DNA of 64,000 bases from positions 1 to 64,000 of the forward strand of contig JAYZLP010000012.1 in NCBI GenBank assembly GCA_036154155.1. The letters are read 5' to 3'. Each line of letters starts with the position of its first letter. Within the stretch, counting starts at the first letter, position 1. This DNA is from MGIIb-O5 sp036154155 (GTDB taxonomy: Archaea > Thermoplasmatota > Poseidoniia > Poseidoniales > Thalassarchaeaceae). Of the stretch, positions 9,158 to 17,856 are shown piece after piece. The notes beneath the pieces were generated by a model, which was given only the letters and a program-made list of their open reading frames with translations, searched no databases and had not been told where the DNA came from. Position numbers and translations under genes: made by a program.

Positions 9158-10936
9158 ATGTCCGGAGACAGGCATCCCCTGTCACGTCTACTGGTCCATC
9201 TCAGAGATCATAGGTCAACGGTAATTCTCGCTTCGATATGCTCCATTCTGAACAAAATCTGGGACCTCGCCCCACCAGTGCTGATTGGGATGGCAATAGA
9301 CGTCGTCTCTGCTAGAGAGGACTCTTTCCTAGCTGGGATGGGATATCCGGATGTGTACGAACAGCTGTATATACTAACGGGACTGACAGTCTTGATCTGG
9401 GTTCTCGAATCATTATTCCAGTATTTCTACGCAGTTCTTTGGAGGAATCTTGCTCAGACCGCACAGCATGAGCTCAGGATGTCCGCCTATTCACACATTC
9501 AAGACTTGGAGATGCAATGGTTCTCGGAGCAGTCTACAGGTGGATTGATGTCCATAATGAACGATGACGTCAATCAACTAGAGAGATTCCTCGATCAAGG
9601 GGCCACCGACCTCCTTCACGTGGCAACCACGATTATCGTTGTCGGAGGGATAATGTTCACCGTCGCACCGGAAGTAGCCCTGCTAGCAATTATCCCCGTC
9701 CCCGTGATAGTCACAGGGTCTTTCATGTATCAGCGAAGGATCGGGACTCGCTACTCCCTAGTCAGAAACAAGGTCGCTGAGCTAAATGCCCTGTTGAACA
9801 ATAATCTCCAGGGAATCACAACCATCAAGTCATTCACAGCCGAGAAGAGGGAGGCAAGCCGTGTCGAGGCCGCTTCCACCTCATACAGAGATGCAAATCG
9901 CGAGGCAATCAGACTCTCCGCATCCTTCGTTCCGATAATCAGAATGGCCATATTATTCGCCTTCACTGCAAACATGCTCGTCGGAGGTTGGTTCGCGCTA
10001 GAGGGAAAAATAGGCCTGGGCGCATACTCCGTGATTGTCTTCATCACCCAGAGGCTTCTTTGGCCCCTGACCCGTCTCGGAGAAACATTTGACCTATACC
10101 AGAGGGCCATGGCATCTACCACGAGGGTCCTGGACCTGCTAGACACGGAAGTCGGTATAGTGGAGGGGGAAACCGCCATCGACAAAGTCAGCGGCGAGAT
10201 TTCCTTCAGTGACGTAAGCTTCTCTTATCCGGGAAGGGAGACTGTCCTGGAGGGCGTCAACCTGACAGTCCCTTCTGGAAAGACCGTTGGCTTGGTAGGC
10301 TCGACAGGTTCTGGAAAGACAACAATGGTCAGGCTCCTTCTCAGATTTCACGATCCCGATCAAGGTTCGGTTTCGTTGGACGGCCATGATGTCAGGGAAC
10401 TAACCCTGGACTCACTCAGAGGTTCGATATCCCTCGTCAGTCAGAACACCACACTATTTCCTGGTACCGTAATGGACAATGTGAGGTATGGCAGCCCATT
10501 GGCCAGTGAGGACGAAGTTTTCGAGGCTGCCAGGATAGCAGAGGCGGTTTCGTTCATTGAAAATCTCCCTGAGGGTTGGAATACCGACATAGGCGAGGGA
10601 GGGCACAAACTTTCGGGCGGTCAGAGGCAAAGGATTGCAATAGCCAGAGCGGTACTAAAAGACGCCCAAGTATTGGTCCTAGACGAGGCCACCAGCAATG
10701 TAGACAACGAAACAGAGGCAGCTCTGAAGAGGTCCATAGGCTTGATCTCCAGAGACAGGACCACTTTGATTATCGCGCACAGGCTATCCACAGTTAGGAA
10801 TGCGGACATGATTGCGGTTCTGGGCGACGGCGGCATTACAGAAACCGGAACCCACGAGTCCCTTCTGGAGTCGGGAGGGCTGTATTCTAGACTCTGGGCG
10901 GTCCAGACAGGTGAGCCAGGGGAACACAGGGGGTGA
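9158..10936 (+). CDS. ABC exporter, MsbA/multidrug type
   Basis: Half-transporter with an N-terminal six-helix membrane domain (about residues 20-310) and a C-terminal nucleotide-binding domain. The ATPase part has Walker A GSTGSGKTT, signature LSGGQRQR, Walker B VLVLDEATSNVD and switch His in IIAHRLST. Length 592 aa from the ATG at 9158 is normal for a homodimeric MsbA/BmrA-like exporter of lipids or amphipathic compounds; the substrate cannot be read. ATG 9158 is chosen because a CATATT box lies about 30 nt upstream and the product starts at MSGDRHPLSRLL, whereas the GTG at 9071 would overlap the lipoprotein gene by 46 bases. Confidence 0.92.
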   Translation: MSGDRHPLSRLLVHLRDHRSTVILASICSILNKIWDLAPPVLIGMAIDVVSAREDSFLAGMGYPDVYEQLYILTGLTVLIWVLESLFQYFYAVLWRNLAQTAQHELRMSAYSHIQDLEMQWFSEQSTGGLMSIMNDDVNQLERFLDQGATDLLHVATTIIVVGGIMFTVAPEVALLAIIPVPVIVTGSFMYQRRIGTRYSLVRNKVAELNALLNNNLQGITTIKSFTAEKREASRVEAASTSYRDANREAIRLSASFVPIIRMAILFAFTANMLVGGWFALEGKIGLGAYSVIVFITQRLLWPLTRLGETFDLYQRAMASTTRVLDLLDTEVGIVEGETAIDKVSGEISFSDVSFSYPGRETVLEGVNLTVPSGKTVGLVGSTGSGKTTMVRLLLRFHDPDQGSVSLDGHDVRELTLDSLRGSISLVSQNTTLFPGTVMDNVRYGSPLASEDEVFEAARIAEAVSFIENLPEGWNTDIGEGGHKLSGGQRQRIAIARAVLKDAQVLVLDEATSNVDNETEAALKRSIGLISRDRTTLIIAHRLSTVRNADMIAVLGDGGITETGTHESLLESGGLYSRLWAVQTGEPGEHRG

Positions 10937-10940
10937 AGAA

Positions 10941-11366
10941 TTGGCAGATGACGAATTCCCTCCGACATTCCCCGAACTGGCTAAGATGATCGGAATATCG
11001 CCAGAATCGATTGGTGACGGGAAATGCACGGTTAGAACGACCGTCCAGAAAGAGCACCTAAACGCAGGAGGGGTCGCTCACGGTGGGCTCCATGCCACAA
11101 TGCTAGACACTGCACTAGGGGGGGCACTAGTGTCGGCCCTCTCCAAGGAAGAGTGGTGTGCAACAGCGGAAATTGATGTTTCTTACATCCGGCCAGCAGT
11201 AGAGGGCGACACACTCGGGGCATCGGGGAGGGTCGTCAAGAGGGGAAAGAATCTGGCTCACTTGGAGGGGGAAATTATCGATCATAATGGAAGGCTGATA
11301 GCCACAGCCAAGGGGACATGGGCCATCTGGGTTCCAAGTGACCAAGGTGGGTCCGGAAACAGGTGA
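10941..11366 (+). CDS. Hotdog-fold thioesterase, PaaI-like
   Basis: Small acyl-CoA thioesterase of the PaaI/YbgC-like hotdog group. Hallmarks are the HLN..G..HGG helix segment (here HLNAGGVAHGGLHATMLDTALG), then the EIDVSYIRPA strand and the GRVVKRGKNLAHLEGEI strand pair. It would hydrolyse CoA thioesters in the cytoplasm, possibly of aromatic or polyketide-like acyl groups. TTG 10941, five bases after the exporter stop, gives 141 aa, the usual family length; ATG 10986 is an alternative that would trim the N-terminus. Confidence 0.83.
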   Translation: MADDEFPPTFPELAKMIGISPESIGDGKCTVRTTVQKEHLNAGGVAHGGLHATMLDTALGGALVSALSKEEWCATAEIDVSYIRPAVEGDTLGASGRVVKRGKNLAHLEGEIIDHNGRLIATAKGTWAIWVPSDQGGSGNR

Positions 11367-11409
11367 TGACGGGAACACCTTGATGAGGAGACGCCCTCCC
11401 CTATGCACC

Positions 11410-11757
11410 ATGGCACGCGTAGACTCAATGCTATGGTTCATGCTAGGTTTCGCTCAATTGATACTCGGCCGCGACATCGGCGGAGGGGACCCAACTCTGG
11501 AACTTCTGGGCATCATCCTGCAGGGAACTGGAGGCAGCTCGGTAATTCTTGGAATATACTTCCTCATGTTCCTGGCAAGGCATGAGAAAGAGTTCGCCGA
11601 TGGGTACTCGAAGATGGAGAAGACTGCCTTCCTCAGAGATGCAGAAGGCCACATAATCGACCTAGAGGATACCACGCCTAAAGCCGTAAAGGCAGTTTGG
11701 TATGTAATCCCAGCCGGACTGACCCTGATTGGCGCCTTGGCTTGGCTAACTGGATGA
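11410..11757 (+). CDS. Small membrane protein, unknown
   Basis: Unrecognised 115-aa protein with three hydrophobic segments at about residues 7-20, 32-55 and 96-114, separated by a charged loop (RHEKEFADGYSKMEK and a Glu/Asp-rich stretch). ATG 11410 is favoured; ATG 11383 or the overlapping GTG 11338 would add a short basic leader. Four bases separate it from the next small membrane gene, and both run into the NfeD/flotillin pair, so they may belong to the same membrane-domain module. The function is unknown. Confidence 0.65.
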   Translation: MARVDSMLWFMLGFAQLILGRDIGGGDPTLELLGIILQGTGGSSVILGIYFLMFLARHEKEFADGYSKMEKTAFLRDAEGHIIDLEDTTPKAVKAVWYVIPAGLTLIGALAWLTG

Positions 11758-11761
11758 AAAG

Positions 11762-12016
11762 ATGGCATTAGATGACATGATTGACCGGATGATCGAGAAT
11801 CCGGCCTACGACCAGATGGGCGGATATCAGCTGTTCCTGAGGAGATTTGCTATCCCAGTCGTTCTGATATTGATCGCCCTCTTCATCTACACCGCTTTGG
11901 ATGAGTACCTCAGCAGTAGTTGGAATCTGATAGTGACTTCTGCACTCACCGGCCTATGTGTTGGCCCAATCCTCACATTGGAGAGGTACACTGCAATGAG
12001 AAAGCAGAACAAGTAA
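11762..12016 (+). CDS. Small two-helix membrane protein, unknown
   Basis: Unrecognised 84-aa protein: an amphipathic, charged N-terminus (residues 1-27), a hydrophobic helix at about 28-47, a short loop and a second helix at about 55-72, then a basic tail ending RKQNK. It starts four bases after the preceding small membrane gene, which indicates co-translation. It precedes the NfeD-like gene by 59 bases. Confidence 0.7.
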   Translation: MALDDMIDRMIENPAYDQMGGYQLFLRRFAIPVVLILIALFIYTALDEYLSSSWNLIVTSALTGLCVGPILTLERYTAMRKQNK

Positions 12017-12075
12017 TATAACGCAGACAAAATTAGCCGAATGGGTCAAATGCCTAACCCTCCCGTAGGTGTTCA

Positions 12076-12675
12076 ATGGTAGACATTGACGACTTCAACA
12101 TTTTCGATTTGGTTGGGCTGGGGGAGGCAACGGGTCTCGAGTTCATTTTCGCAGCATCCGCTCTTCTGGGGGGGATTTTGTTCCTCTTGTGGTTCATACT
12201 AATGACAGTTGGAGGGGTGGCCGAAGGGGTCTTCGAGGGACTCTTCGGATTAGAGATAGACGTACTAAGTTCGGATGCCTCGTTCAAGGCCCTTACCTTC
12301 CAAGGAGTCATGGCATTCATGATGTTCTTCGGACTGGCTGGTTTGTTCGTCCTGAAATCTGACGGCTCCGATCCAGTCGCAGTGGCCGTTGGAGGGATTG
12401 CAGGTACGGCATCAATGTACGGGACCGCCAAGCTATTCGAGCTATTCTTAGCGATGCAATCTACTGGCAATGTGGAGATTGAGGACGCGGTCGGATCCAA
12501 GGGTACAGTATACCTGGTGATACCCCATGAGGGCGTTGGACAGGTACAGATTGAGACGGGCGGCTCCCTTTCTACATACAACGCAAGGTCAGCCGATCAG
12601 CAGGAGATTGGAACTGGGAGAATGATTGAGGTCGTGGGAACTCTGGGAGAGGTCCTTCTGGTGAAGAGGATTTGA
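12076..12675 (+). CDS. NfeD/YqiJ-like membrane protein with OB domain
   Basis: Probable partner of the flotillin encoded next. The 199-aa protein has hydrophobic segments in the first 125 residues and a soluble beta-rich C-terminus (about 138-199) with a GSKGTVYLVIPHEGVGQVQIE stretch typical of the NfeD OB-fold. The short architecture resembles YqiJ, which is encoded beside flotillin YqiK in bacteria. NfeD proteins are membrane proteins thought to act with SPFH proteins in membrane microdomains. The stop is 99 bases before the flotillin start. Confidence 0.75.
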   Translation: MVDIDDFNIFDLVGLGEATGLEFIFAASALLGGILFLLWFILMTVGGVAEGVFEGLFGLEIDVLSSDASFKALTFQGVMAFMMFFGLAGLFVLKSDGSDPVAVAVGGIAGTASMYGTAKLFELFLAMQSTGNVEIEDAVGSKGTVYLVIPHEGVGQVQIETGGSLSTYNARSADQQEIGTGRMIEVVGTLGEVLLVKRI

Positions 12676-12774
12676 GATTCTCCGAAGTATTTGCTCCACC
12701 AAACCCTTCTTTCGCCTTTGCCGGCAAAGACTTCATGACTAGGAACTCCCTCTTGGGTTCAGGAGTGACTACGA

Positions 12775-14187
12775 ATGGCAACAGCAGGAGCAATTGGAAC
12801 GATTGGAATTTTTGCGATAATACTGGTACTAGTGGCTGTGGTGATATTTTTCTCACAGAGGTACAAGAGATGCCCTCCAGACCAAGTTATGGTGATTTAC
12901 GGGCGGACGGCAAAGCAGGCAGATGGCAAGGCAAAGCCTTCCAAGGTGGTGCATGGTGGTGCCGCTTTAGTATGGCCTCTGATTCAGGACTACGCATACA
13001 TATCATTGAAGCCGATGCCAATCAACATTGATCTAAAGGGCGCCCTTTCACTCCAGAACATCAGGATTAACGTCCCTAGCACATTCACCGTTGGCGTTAG
13101 TAAGGAGCCATCCATAATGGCCAACGCTGCAGAGAGGCTATTGGGATTCAAGATACCCGAAATAGAGAAGCTCGCCGAGGAAATCATCCTCGGCCAGCTA
13201 CGTCTCACAGTCGCCTCTCTGACAATTGAGCAGATAAACCAAGACAGAGACGCCTTCCTTTCCCTGATTACACAGAACGTAGATCAGGAGCTAAGAAAGT
13301 TCGGACTAACACAGTTGAACGTCAACATCGTCGACATCACTGACGAGTCGGACTACATCGAAAGCATCGGTAAGAAGGCTGCTGCAACCGCAGTCGAGAA
13401 TGCCCGCGTCGACGTTGCAAACGCCGAGAGGGACGGTGCAATAGGGGCCGCCGAGGCAAACAAGGAGAGAGAGATTCAGGTCGCCAACGCAAACGCAGAT
13501 GCGGAGATGGGTCGAAAGGAAGCCGAGCAGAGGCAGAGGGTTTTCGTCGAGCAGCAGGAGGCAATGGCAATTGCTGGTGAGAACACGGCACAGGCAGAGA
13601 TCGCGGGAGCAAATGCGGACCTTGCTGAGGCAGAAGCTCATGCAAAGAAGAGGGCCGACGTCGCCACTGCTCAAGCTGAGGCAGAGATTCAACGAGCATT
13701 CTACTCAGAAGAGGAAGAGAGGCTTCGCGCCACAGAAATTGTTCAAATCAACATCCAAAAGCAGCAGATAGAGATCGCTGCCGAGGCCGAGGCAGAGCGA
13801 CAACGCAGAGTTGCACGTGGTGAGGCCGACGCGATTCTAGCCAAGTATGAGGCCGAGGCGGAAGGTATCCAGAAGGTCCTTGACGCAAAGGCCCAGGGTT
13901 ACCAGAGCCTTGTTTCAAGTGCATCAGGCGATCCCAAGGCCGCAGCGACACTACTGATGGTTGAGAAGATCGAAAGCATGGTTGCCGCACAGGTCGAGGC
14001 AATTAGGAACCTCAAGATTGACAAGATCACAGTGTGGGACAGCGGAAACTCTCCTGATGGAAACTCCGCTACCAGTAACTTCGTTAGCAGCTTGGTCCAG
14101 AGTCTTCCACCGATCCATGATGTAGCCAAGATGTCAGGCGTCGAACTACCCGACTATTTGGGTTCAATGACAGAAGATGAGTCCTGA
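12775..14187 (+). CDS. Flotillin-like SPFH protein
   Basis: Membrane scaffold protein. Residues 5-27 form one N-terminal membrane helix, followed by an SPFH/PHB domain (about 30-210) and a long Glu/Ala-rich coiled coil (about 215-370) containing repeated AEA, EAE and ANA segments, as in flotillins and YqiK. The C-terminal region (about 370-470) is more variable. Length 470 aa is in the normal range. It follows an NfeD-like gene, the usual flotillin partner. Expected to oligomerise at the cytoplasmic membrane; its clients are not evident. Confidence 0.92.
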   Translation: MATAGAIGTIGIFAIILVLVAVVIFFSQRYKRCPPDQVMVIYGRTAKQADGKAKPSKVVHGGAALVWPLIQDYAYISLKPMPINIDLKGALSLQNIRINVPSTFTVGVSKEPSIMANAAERLLGFKIPEIEKLAEEIILGQLRLTVASLTIEQINQDRDAFLSLITQNVDQELRKFGLTQLNVNIVDITDESDYIESIGKKAAATAVENARVDVANAERDGAIGAAEANKEREIQVANANADAEMGRKEAEQRQRVFVEQQEAMAIAGENTAQAEIAGANADLAEAEAHAKKRADVATAQAEAEIQRAFYSEEEERLRATEIVQINIQKQQIEIAAEAEAERQRRVARGEADAILAKYEAEAEGIQKVLDAKAQGYQSLVSSASGDPKAAATLLMVEKIESMVAAQVEAIRNLKIDKITVWDSGNSPDGNSATSNFVSSLVQSLPPIHDVAKMSGVELPDYLGSMTEDES

Positions 14188-14232
14188 TTGGACATCAGAC
14201 ATCCTCATGTGCTCAACCTATCTGGGTGTGCC

Positions 14233-15480
14233 ATGGAAGATACAGGCGTCGTAATAGTGGGAGGGGCCAGGACTCCCTTCTGCGAGTGGCTTGGAGGAAA
14301 GAGGGGCGACGGCGGACCTGGTGGTAGACTCTCATCTATCAGTGCTGAGGAGCTAGGCTCTATTGCCATAAGTGGAGCAATGGAAAAGACCGGTACAGAC
14401 CCAAGTGAGATTGACCACGTGGTCATGGGTCACGCCCTTCAGACATCCTCACAGGCAATTTTTGGCGCTCGTCGAGCCGGTCTAAATTCTGGAATCCCCA
14501 ACGAGGTTCCTATGCTTACACTGAACAGGCTATGCGGCAGTGGAGCCCAATCAGTCGTAACTGCGGCTCAGATGATAATGCTCGGAGAGGCAGAGGTCGT
14601 TGTAGCAGGCGGCATGGAAAACCTCAGTCAGGCACCCCATGTCCTTCGGGATATGCGAGATACGTACAAGCTTGGAAGGCCCCCCCGGCAGGGCGACGAG
14701 GTTCCAAAGGACATGGAGGACTACCTTTTCACAAATCTCAGGGATGACGTATGCGGATATTTCATGGCCCAAACAAGTGACGAGTTATGCCGTAGAGTTG
14801 GCGTCACAAGGGAGGAGGCGGACAGCTTTGCGGCAATGAGCCATCAGAAGACCGAGAGTAGTATTTCCGAGGGTACTTGGAGGCAAGAGATAGTAGAGGT
14901 CGAGACGCCCGATGGCACAGTGGGATATTCAGACGAGGATCACGTGGTCATCGGCACCACTCAGGAATCATTATCCGGCCTGCGAACCCATTTCGGACCT
15001 GAATCCCTAGTAACTGCTGGAAATGCCTCAGGAGTGGTAGATGGTGCAGCTGCATTGGTCGTAAAATCCGCATCTAGGGCAGCCGCTGACGGCGACTCCC
15101 CGTTATCCAGGATAGTATCATGGGGGATTGTCGGGCTCGAACCGGCAATAATGGCGCATGGCCCAGTTCCGAGTAGCATTCTCGCATTGGAGAAAGCCGG
15201 GCTAGAGGCCAGTGAAATCGATTTGTGGGAAATCAACGAGGCCTTCGCAGGACAGTGTGTCGCCTGCATCAAGGACCTTGGGATAGATCCTGAGAAAGTG
15301 AATGTGAATGGTGGCGCGGTGGGCCTAGGGCACCCTCTCGCAGCAACAGGCACAAGGCTCCTTCTAACGCTGTCTTTGGAATTGAGGAGAAGGGGCGGAA
15401 GGTATGGCGTAGCCACTGCGTGTATCGGAGGAGGGCAAGGAATTGCCATTGTTCTAGAGTCATTGAACGCTAGAAATTAA
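14233..15480 (+). CDS. Acetyl-CoA acetyltransferase (thiolase)
   Basis: Catalyses thiolytic cleavage or Claisen condensation of acyl-CoA. All thiolase motifs are present: the nucleophile in NRLCGSGAQ (Cys101), NEAFAG, GGAVGLGHPLAATG and the C-terminal CIGGGQG with the second Cys. Starting at ATG 14233 the 415-aa product begins MEDTGVVIVGGARTPFCEW, matching the family N-terminus; the TTG at 14188 would add an unlikely 15-residue leader. It could serve acetoacetyl-CoA synthesis for isoprenoids or beta-oxidation; the neighbours do not decide. It lies 45 bases after flotillin. Confidence 0.95.
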   Translation: MEDTGVVIVGGARTPFCEWLGGKRGDGGPGGRLSSISAEELGSIAISGAMEKTGTDPSEIDHVVMGHALQTSSQAIFGARRAGLNSGIPNEVPMLTLNRLCGSGAQSVVTAAQMIMLGEAEVVVAGGMENLSQAPHVLRDMRDTYKLGRPPRQGDEVPKDMEDYLFTNLRDDVCGYFMAQTSDELCRRVGVTREEADSFAAMSHQKTESSISEGTWRQEIVEVETPDGTVGYSDEDHVVIGTTQESLSGLRTHFGPESLVTAGNASGVVDGAAALVVKSASRAAADGDSPLSRIVSWGIVGLEPAIMAHGPVPSSILALEKAGLEASEIDLWEINEAFAGQCVACIKDLGIDPEKVNVNGGAVGLGHPLAATGTRLLLTLSLELRRRGGRYGVATACIGGGQGIAIVLESLNARN

Positions 15481-15526
15481 CTCCGTAGCATTAATCTGTG
15501 GTAATGCGCGCCAAAGAACCGTTACT

Positions 15527-15793
15527 ATGAGTGCTAGTCGTAAGAGAAGCCTGGTCAAGACCCTCACTTGGAGGATTATCGCTACAACTGACACTTTCAT
15601 TCTGACTCTTTTAGCCTCAACATGGTTTTCCGAGGATTTGGGGATTGATTCAACTGAGGCCTTTGCACTTGCTGGTACTGTTGCCGGTTTGGAAGTCGTA
15701 ACAAAAATGGTCCTGTACTACCTGCATGAAAGGGGATGGAGCTCCTTGGATTGGGGGCAGGACGAAGAACCCCTCTCAGAAAATTCCGAGTAG
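15527..15793 (+). CDS. DUF2061 membrane protein
   Basis: Short membrane protein of the DUF2061 family, recognised from its N-terminal signature SRKRSLVKTLTWRIIATTDT followed by two hydrophobic helices (about residues 20-35 and 45-66) and an LHERGW segment. Length 88 aa is typical. The molecular function of the family is unknown. Its 3' end overlaps the convergent TraB gene by 18 bases. Confidence 0.88.
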   Translation: MSASRKRSLVKTLTWRIIATTDTFILTLLASTWFSEDLGIDSTEAFALAGTVAGLEVVTKMVLYYLHERGWSSLDWGQDEEPLSENSE

Positions 15794-16963
15794 TCCGGCC
15801 AAATGGCCGAATATTGCGCCACCCGCTATTATCGCACCCAGTGAGGAACCGATATTCCCTAGTGCCGTAACAAGTAGGACCTTCCCAACCCGATTTTTCC
15901 ATAGGAGGGAGACCGAGTCGAGGGTTAGAAAATCACTGGCGTCCTTTCCTGTCGGGGAAGCGACCTTCAGTTGAGTATAGCCAGCAAACCATCCTGCAGC
16001 TACTGTTGGATTGAGCGACGTGATTGGGGAGGCAATGGCCCCTACAATCACAGAAAGAGGATGCCCCCTAGCAATTGCCACGCCGATTCCGGCAAGAGCT
16101 GCGTTCAGGATAAGCCACGTCTCTGCAGTCTCTCTCAACTCGCCGAAGTGGCCATTCTGGACCATCCATAGGCAAGCCGCCACTAGCACCAGCGGGATTC
16201 CCCACATTATCGCCCTTGGCCAGATCGACTTGCGTGGCTTTTCAGTAAGTTCTTCCATCCTCTTGCCGACGAATCCTTCGGAATCCGAAAGATGCTGGAC
16301 AATTCCTTTGATGTGTCCAGCTCCAACTATGGCGAGAATCCTGCCTTCCTTCCTTTCTCTGATTTGTTTAATTCTCCCAGCTATGTATTCATCTCGCTCG
16401 TCGATTAGAACCTCTCCTGCCCCGGGGGCAACGGAACGAGCCTCCTCCATCAGATTGCTTAGGAGATCGGTATCCTCTAGGACCTCGTCCAGATCGACCT
16501 CCTCGTCTTCCTCATCGGCCCAAAGTAACGTGTCGAGAACCCTCCATTTCTCCCTGATGCTCATCTTCCCCCATGCTCTTCGGAGAGTGGAAACAACGTC
16601 CCTGTCCACCAATTCAACTGGAATTTCTGCTTCCCTAGCCTCCAAAACAGCCGCTAGAAGCTCAGCTCCGGGTTTTTCACCGGTCGAGACCCCCATACGA
16701 CGCTGTTCGGCAGCCAGAGCAGTTTGCAAAATGATCATCGCCGACTTCCCTTCATTGATGATCTTCAGAAGGTCCTCCGAATCAATGGATTCTGGTTCTG
16801 TGAGGGAAGCCATCCTTGACTCGCACAGTTCCACGGCAACTATGTCCGGCGAGTATTGGGAAATCTGCTCCTTGACTAGTTCCACTGACTTACTACTCAC
16901 ATGAGCTGTCCCGATAATCCTCAGGCCCTCATCAAAATCAATCACATTGGAGCTATTTGTCAT
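15776..16963 (-). CDS. TraB/PrgY-family protein
   Basis: Member of the TraB family (PrgY, TIKI-related). Conserved features are GTAHVSSKSVELV near the N-terminus, an AVELCESR block, and a GAGHIKGI motif before the membrane region. Roughly the last 150 residues contain about four hydrophobic helices, so the N-terminal domain is membrane-tethered. The family has a metalloprotease-like fold and has been linked to pheromone inhibition in enterococci; its archaeal role is unknown. ATG 16963 with GGTGA five bases before it is preferred to TTG 16975. It lies directly downstream of folP with a four-base gap. Confidence 0.88.
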   Translation of the reverse strand: MTNSSNVIDFDEGLRIIGTAHVSSKSVELVKEQISQYSPDIVAVELCESRMASLTEPESIDSEDLLKIINEGKSAMIILQTALAAEQRRMGVSTGEKPGAELLAAVLEAREAEIPVELVDRDVVSTLRRAWGKMSIREKWRVLDTLLWADEEDEEVDLDEVLEDTDLLSNLMEEARSVAPGAGEVLIDERDEYIAGRIKQIRERKEGRILAIVGAGHIKGIVQHLSDSEGFVGKRMEELTEKPRKSIWPRAIMWGIPLVLVAACLWMVQNGHFGELRETAETWLILNAALAGIGVAIARGHPLSVIVGAIASPITSLNPTVAAGWFAGYTQLKVASPTGKDASDFLTLDSVSLLWKNRVGKVLLVTALGNIGSSLGAIIAGGAIFGHLAGLLGIF

Positions 16964-16967
16964 GATT

Positions 16968-17801
16968 TCACCCAATTCCGCCCATCATGGAGAATAAATC
17001 GGAATGCTCTCTGACATCGTGAACCCTGATGATGTCCACGCCCTTGTCCTTGGCCATAGCAGCAACCCCGAGAGTTCCGGCAAGCCTATCCTCGGACAAG
17101 TCCCTTCCAAGCATTTGCTTGAACATGCTCTTCCTGCTTACCCCCCACATCAGGCCCATTTCATCTGATGGAACCACCGATCTGCCGGACGAGAGAAGGG
17201 AGATGTTGTGCTCCAGCAACTTTCCGAACCCTATTCCCGGATCTACAATGACGTTAGATGGCTCCACCCCTCGCTCAATCAGCCTTCTAGATGTGGAAAT
17301 TAGGTCATTCCTAACTTCCTCCAAAACATCCCCATACGTGGGGTTCTCTTGCATGTTGGATGGTAGCCCCTTCATGTGCATTAGGCATATGGGGCATCCC
17401 GCTTCAACAATTAGATCAGCCATCCTCGAATCCCCGAGCGATGAAACATCATTCACCATGTCGGCTCCAGCATCCAGAGCCATCCTAGCCACAAACTCCC
17501 TCCTCGAGTCTATGGATATCCCTGCTTCGGGCAACTCGTCCCTGACAGCCTCAATTATTGGAATAACACGACGAGCCTCCTCCTCCTGACTAACCTCCAC
17601 GGCTCCCGGACGAGTTGATTCACCCCCTATGTCTATCCATTCTGCACCTTCCTCAAACATACTTGTCGCCTTTTCGACGGCATTTTCTATCCCCTCTACC
17701 CTAGAATCCGCATGGAATGAGTCTGGAGTCACATTCAACACCCCCATTATGCGGGGAAAACCGCTGTCGCGGCGTTTCAGGATAGGTCGCCAGTCGGCCA
17801 T
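16968..17801 (-). CDS. folP: Dihydropteroate synthase
   Basis: Condenses dihydropterin pyrophosphate with p-aminobenzoate, or an analogous arylamine, to make dihydropteroate. Diagnostic motifs are GVLNVTPDSF, IDIGGESTRPGA, a PGIGFGK loop and the C-terminal RVHDV. ATG 17801 gives 277 aa, the normal size, with a TATA-like CATAAAG 28 nt upstream on this strand; more upstream starts would run through the divergent gene. It is transcribed with the TraB gene. With FolB (48646), a FolM-like SDR (47883) and a pterin dehydratase (30569) it indicates a bacterial-style pterin/folate route. Confidence 0.94.
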   Translation of the reverse strand: MADWRPILKRRDSGFPRIMGVLNVTPDSFHADSRVEGIENAVEKATSMFEEGAEWIDIGGESTRPGAVEVSQEEEARRVIPIIEAVRDELPEAGISIDSRREFVARMALDAGADMVNDVSSLGDSRMADLIVEAGCPICLMHMKGLPSNMQENPTYGDVLEEVRNDLISTSRRLIERGVEPSNVIVDPGIGFGKLLEHNISLLSSGRSVVPSDEMGLMWGVSRKSMFKQMLGRDLSEDRLAGTLGVAAMAKDKGVDIIRVHDVREHSDLFSMMGGIG

Positions 17802-17825
17802 GTGTGGGGTGCCATTAGTCGCATG

Positions 17826-17832
17826 CTTTATG
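17826..17832. promoter_or_regulatory. Shared divergent TATA element
   Basis: CTTTATG read rightward and CATAAAG read leftward lie about 28 nt from both flanking start codons (ATG 17857 rightward, ATG 17801 leftward). One AT-rich element could therefore position TBP for both divergent leaderless transcripts. The spacing is seen; the shared use is inferred. Confidence 0.5.
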
Positions 17833-17856
17833 ATGTGACGGAGGCCGATTAATGCG

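Noticed and set aside
13306..13771. Frames in other phases over the flotillin coiled coil
   Set aside because: The Glu/Ala repeat leaves other phases open by composition only.
16011..16904. 297-codon plus-strand frame opposite the TraB gene
   Set aside because: The Ser-rich product is a shadow of the TraB coding strand, which has clear conserved motifs and membrane helices.
16975..16975. TTG 16975 as TraB start
   Set aside because: ATG 16963 with GGTGA five bases upstream is a better match and avoids overlap with folP.
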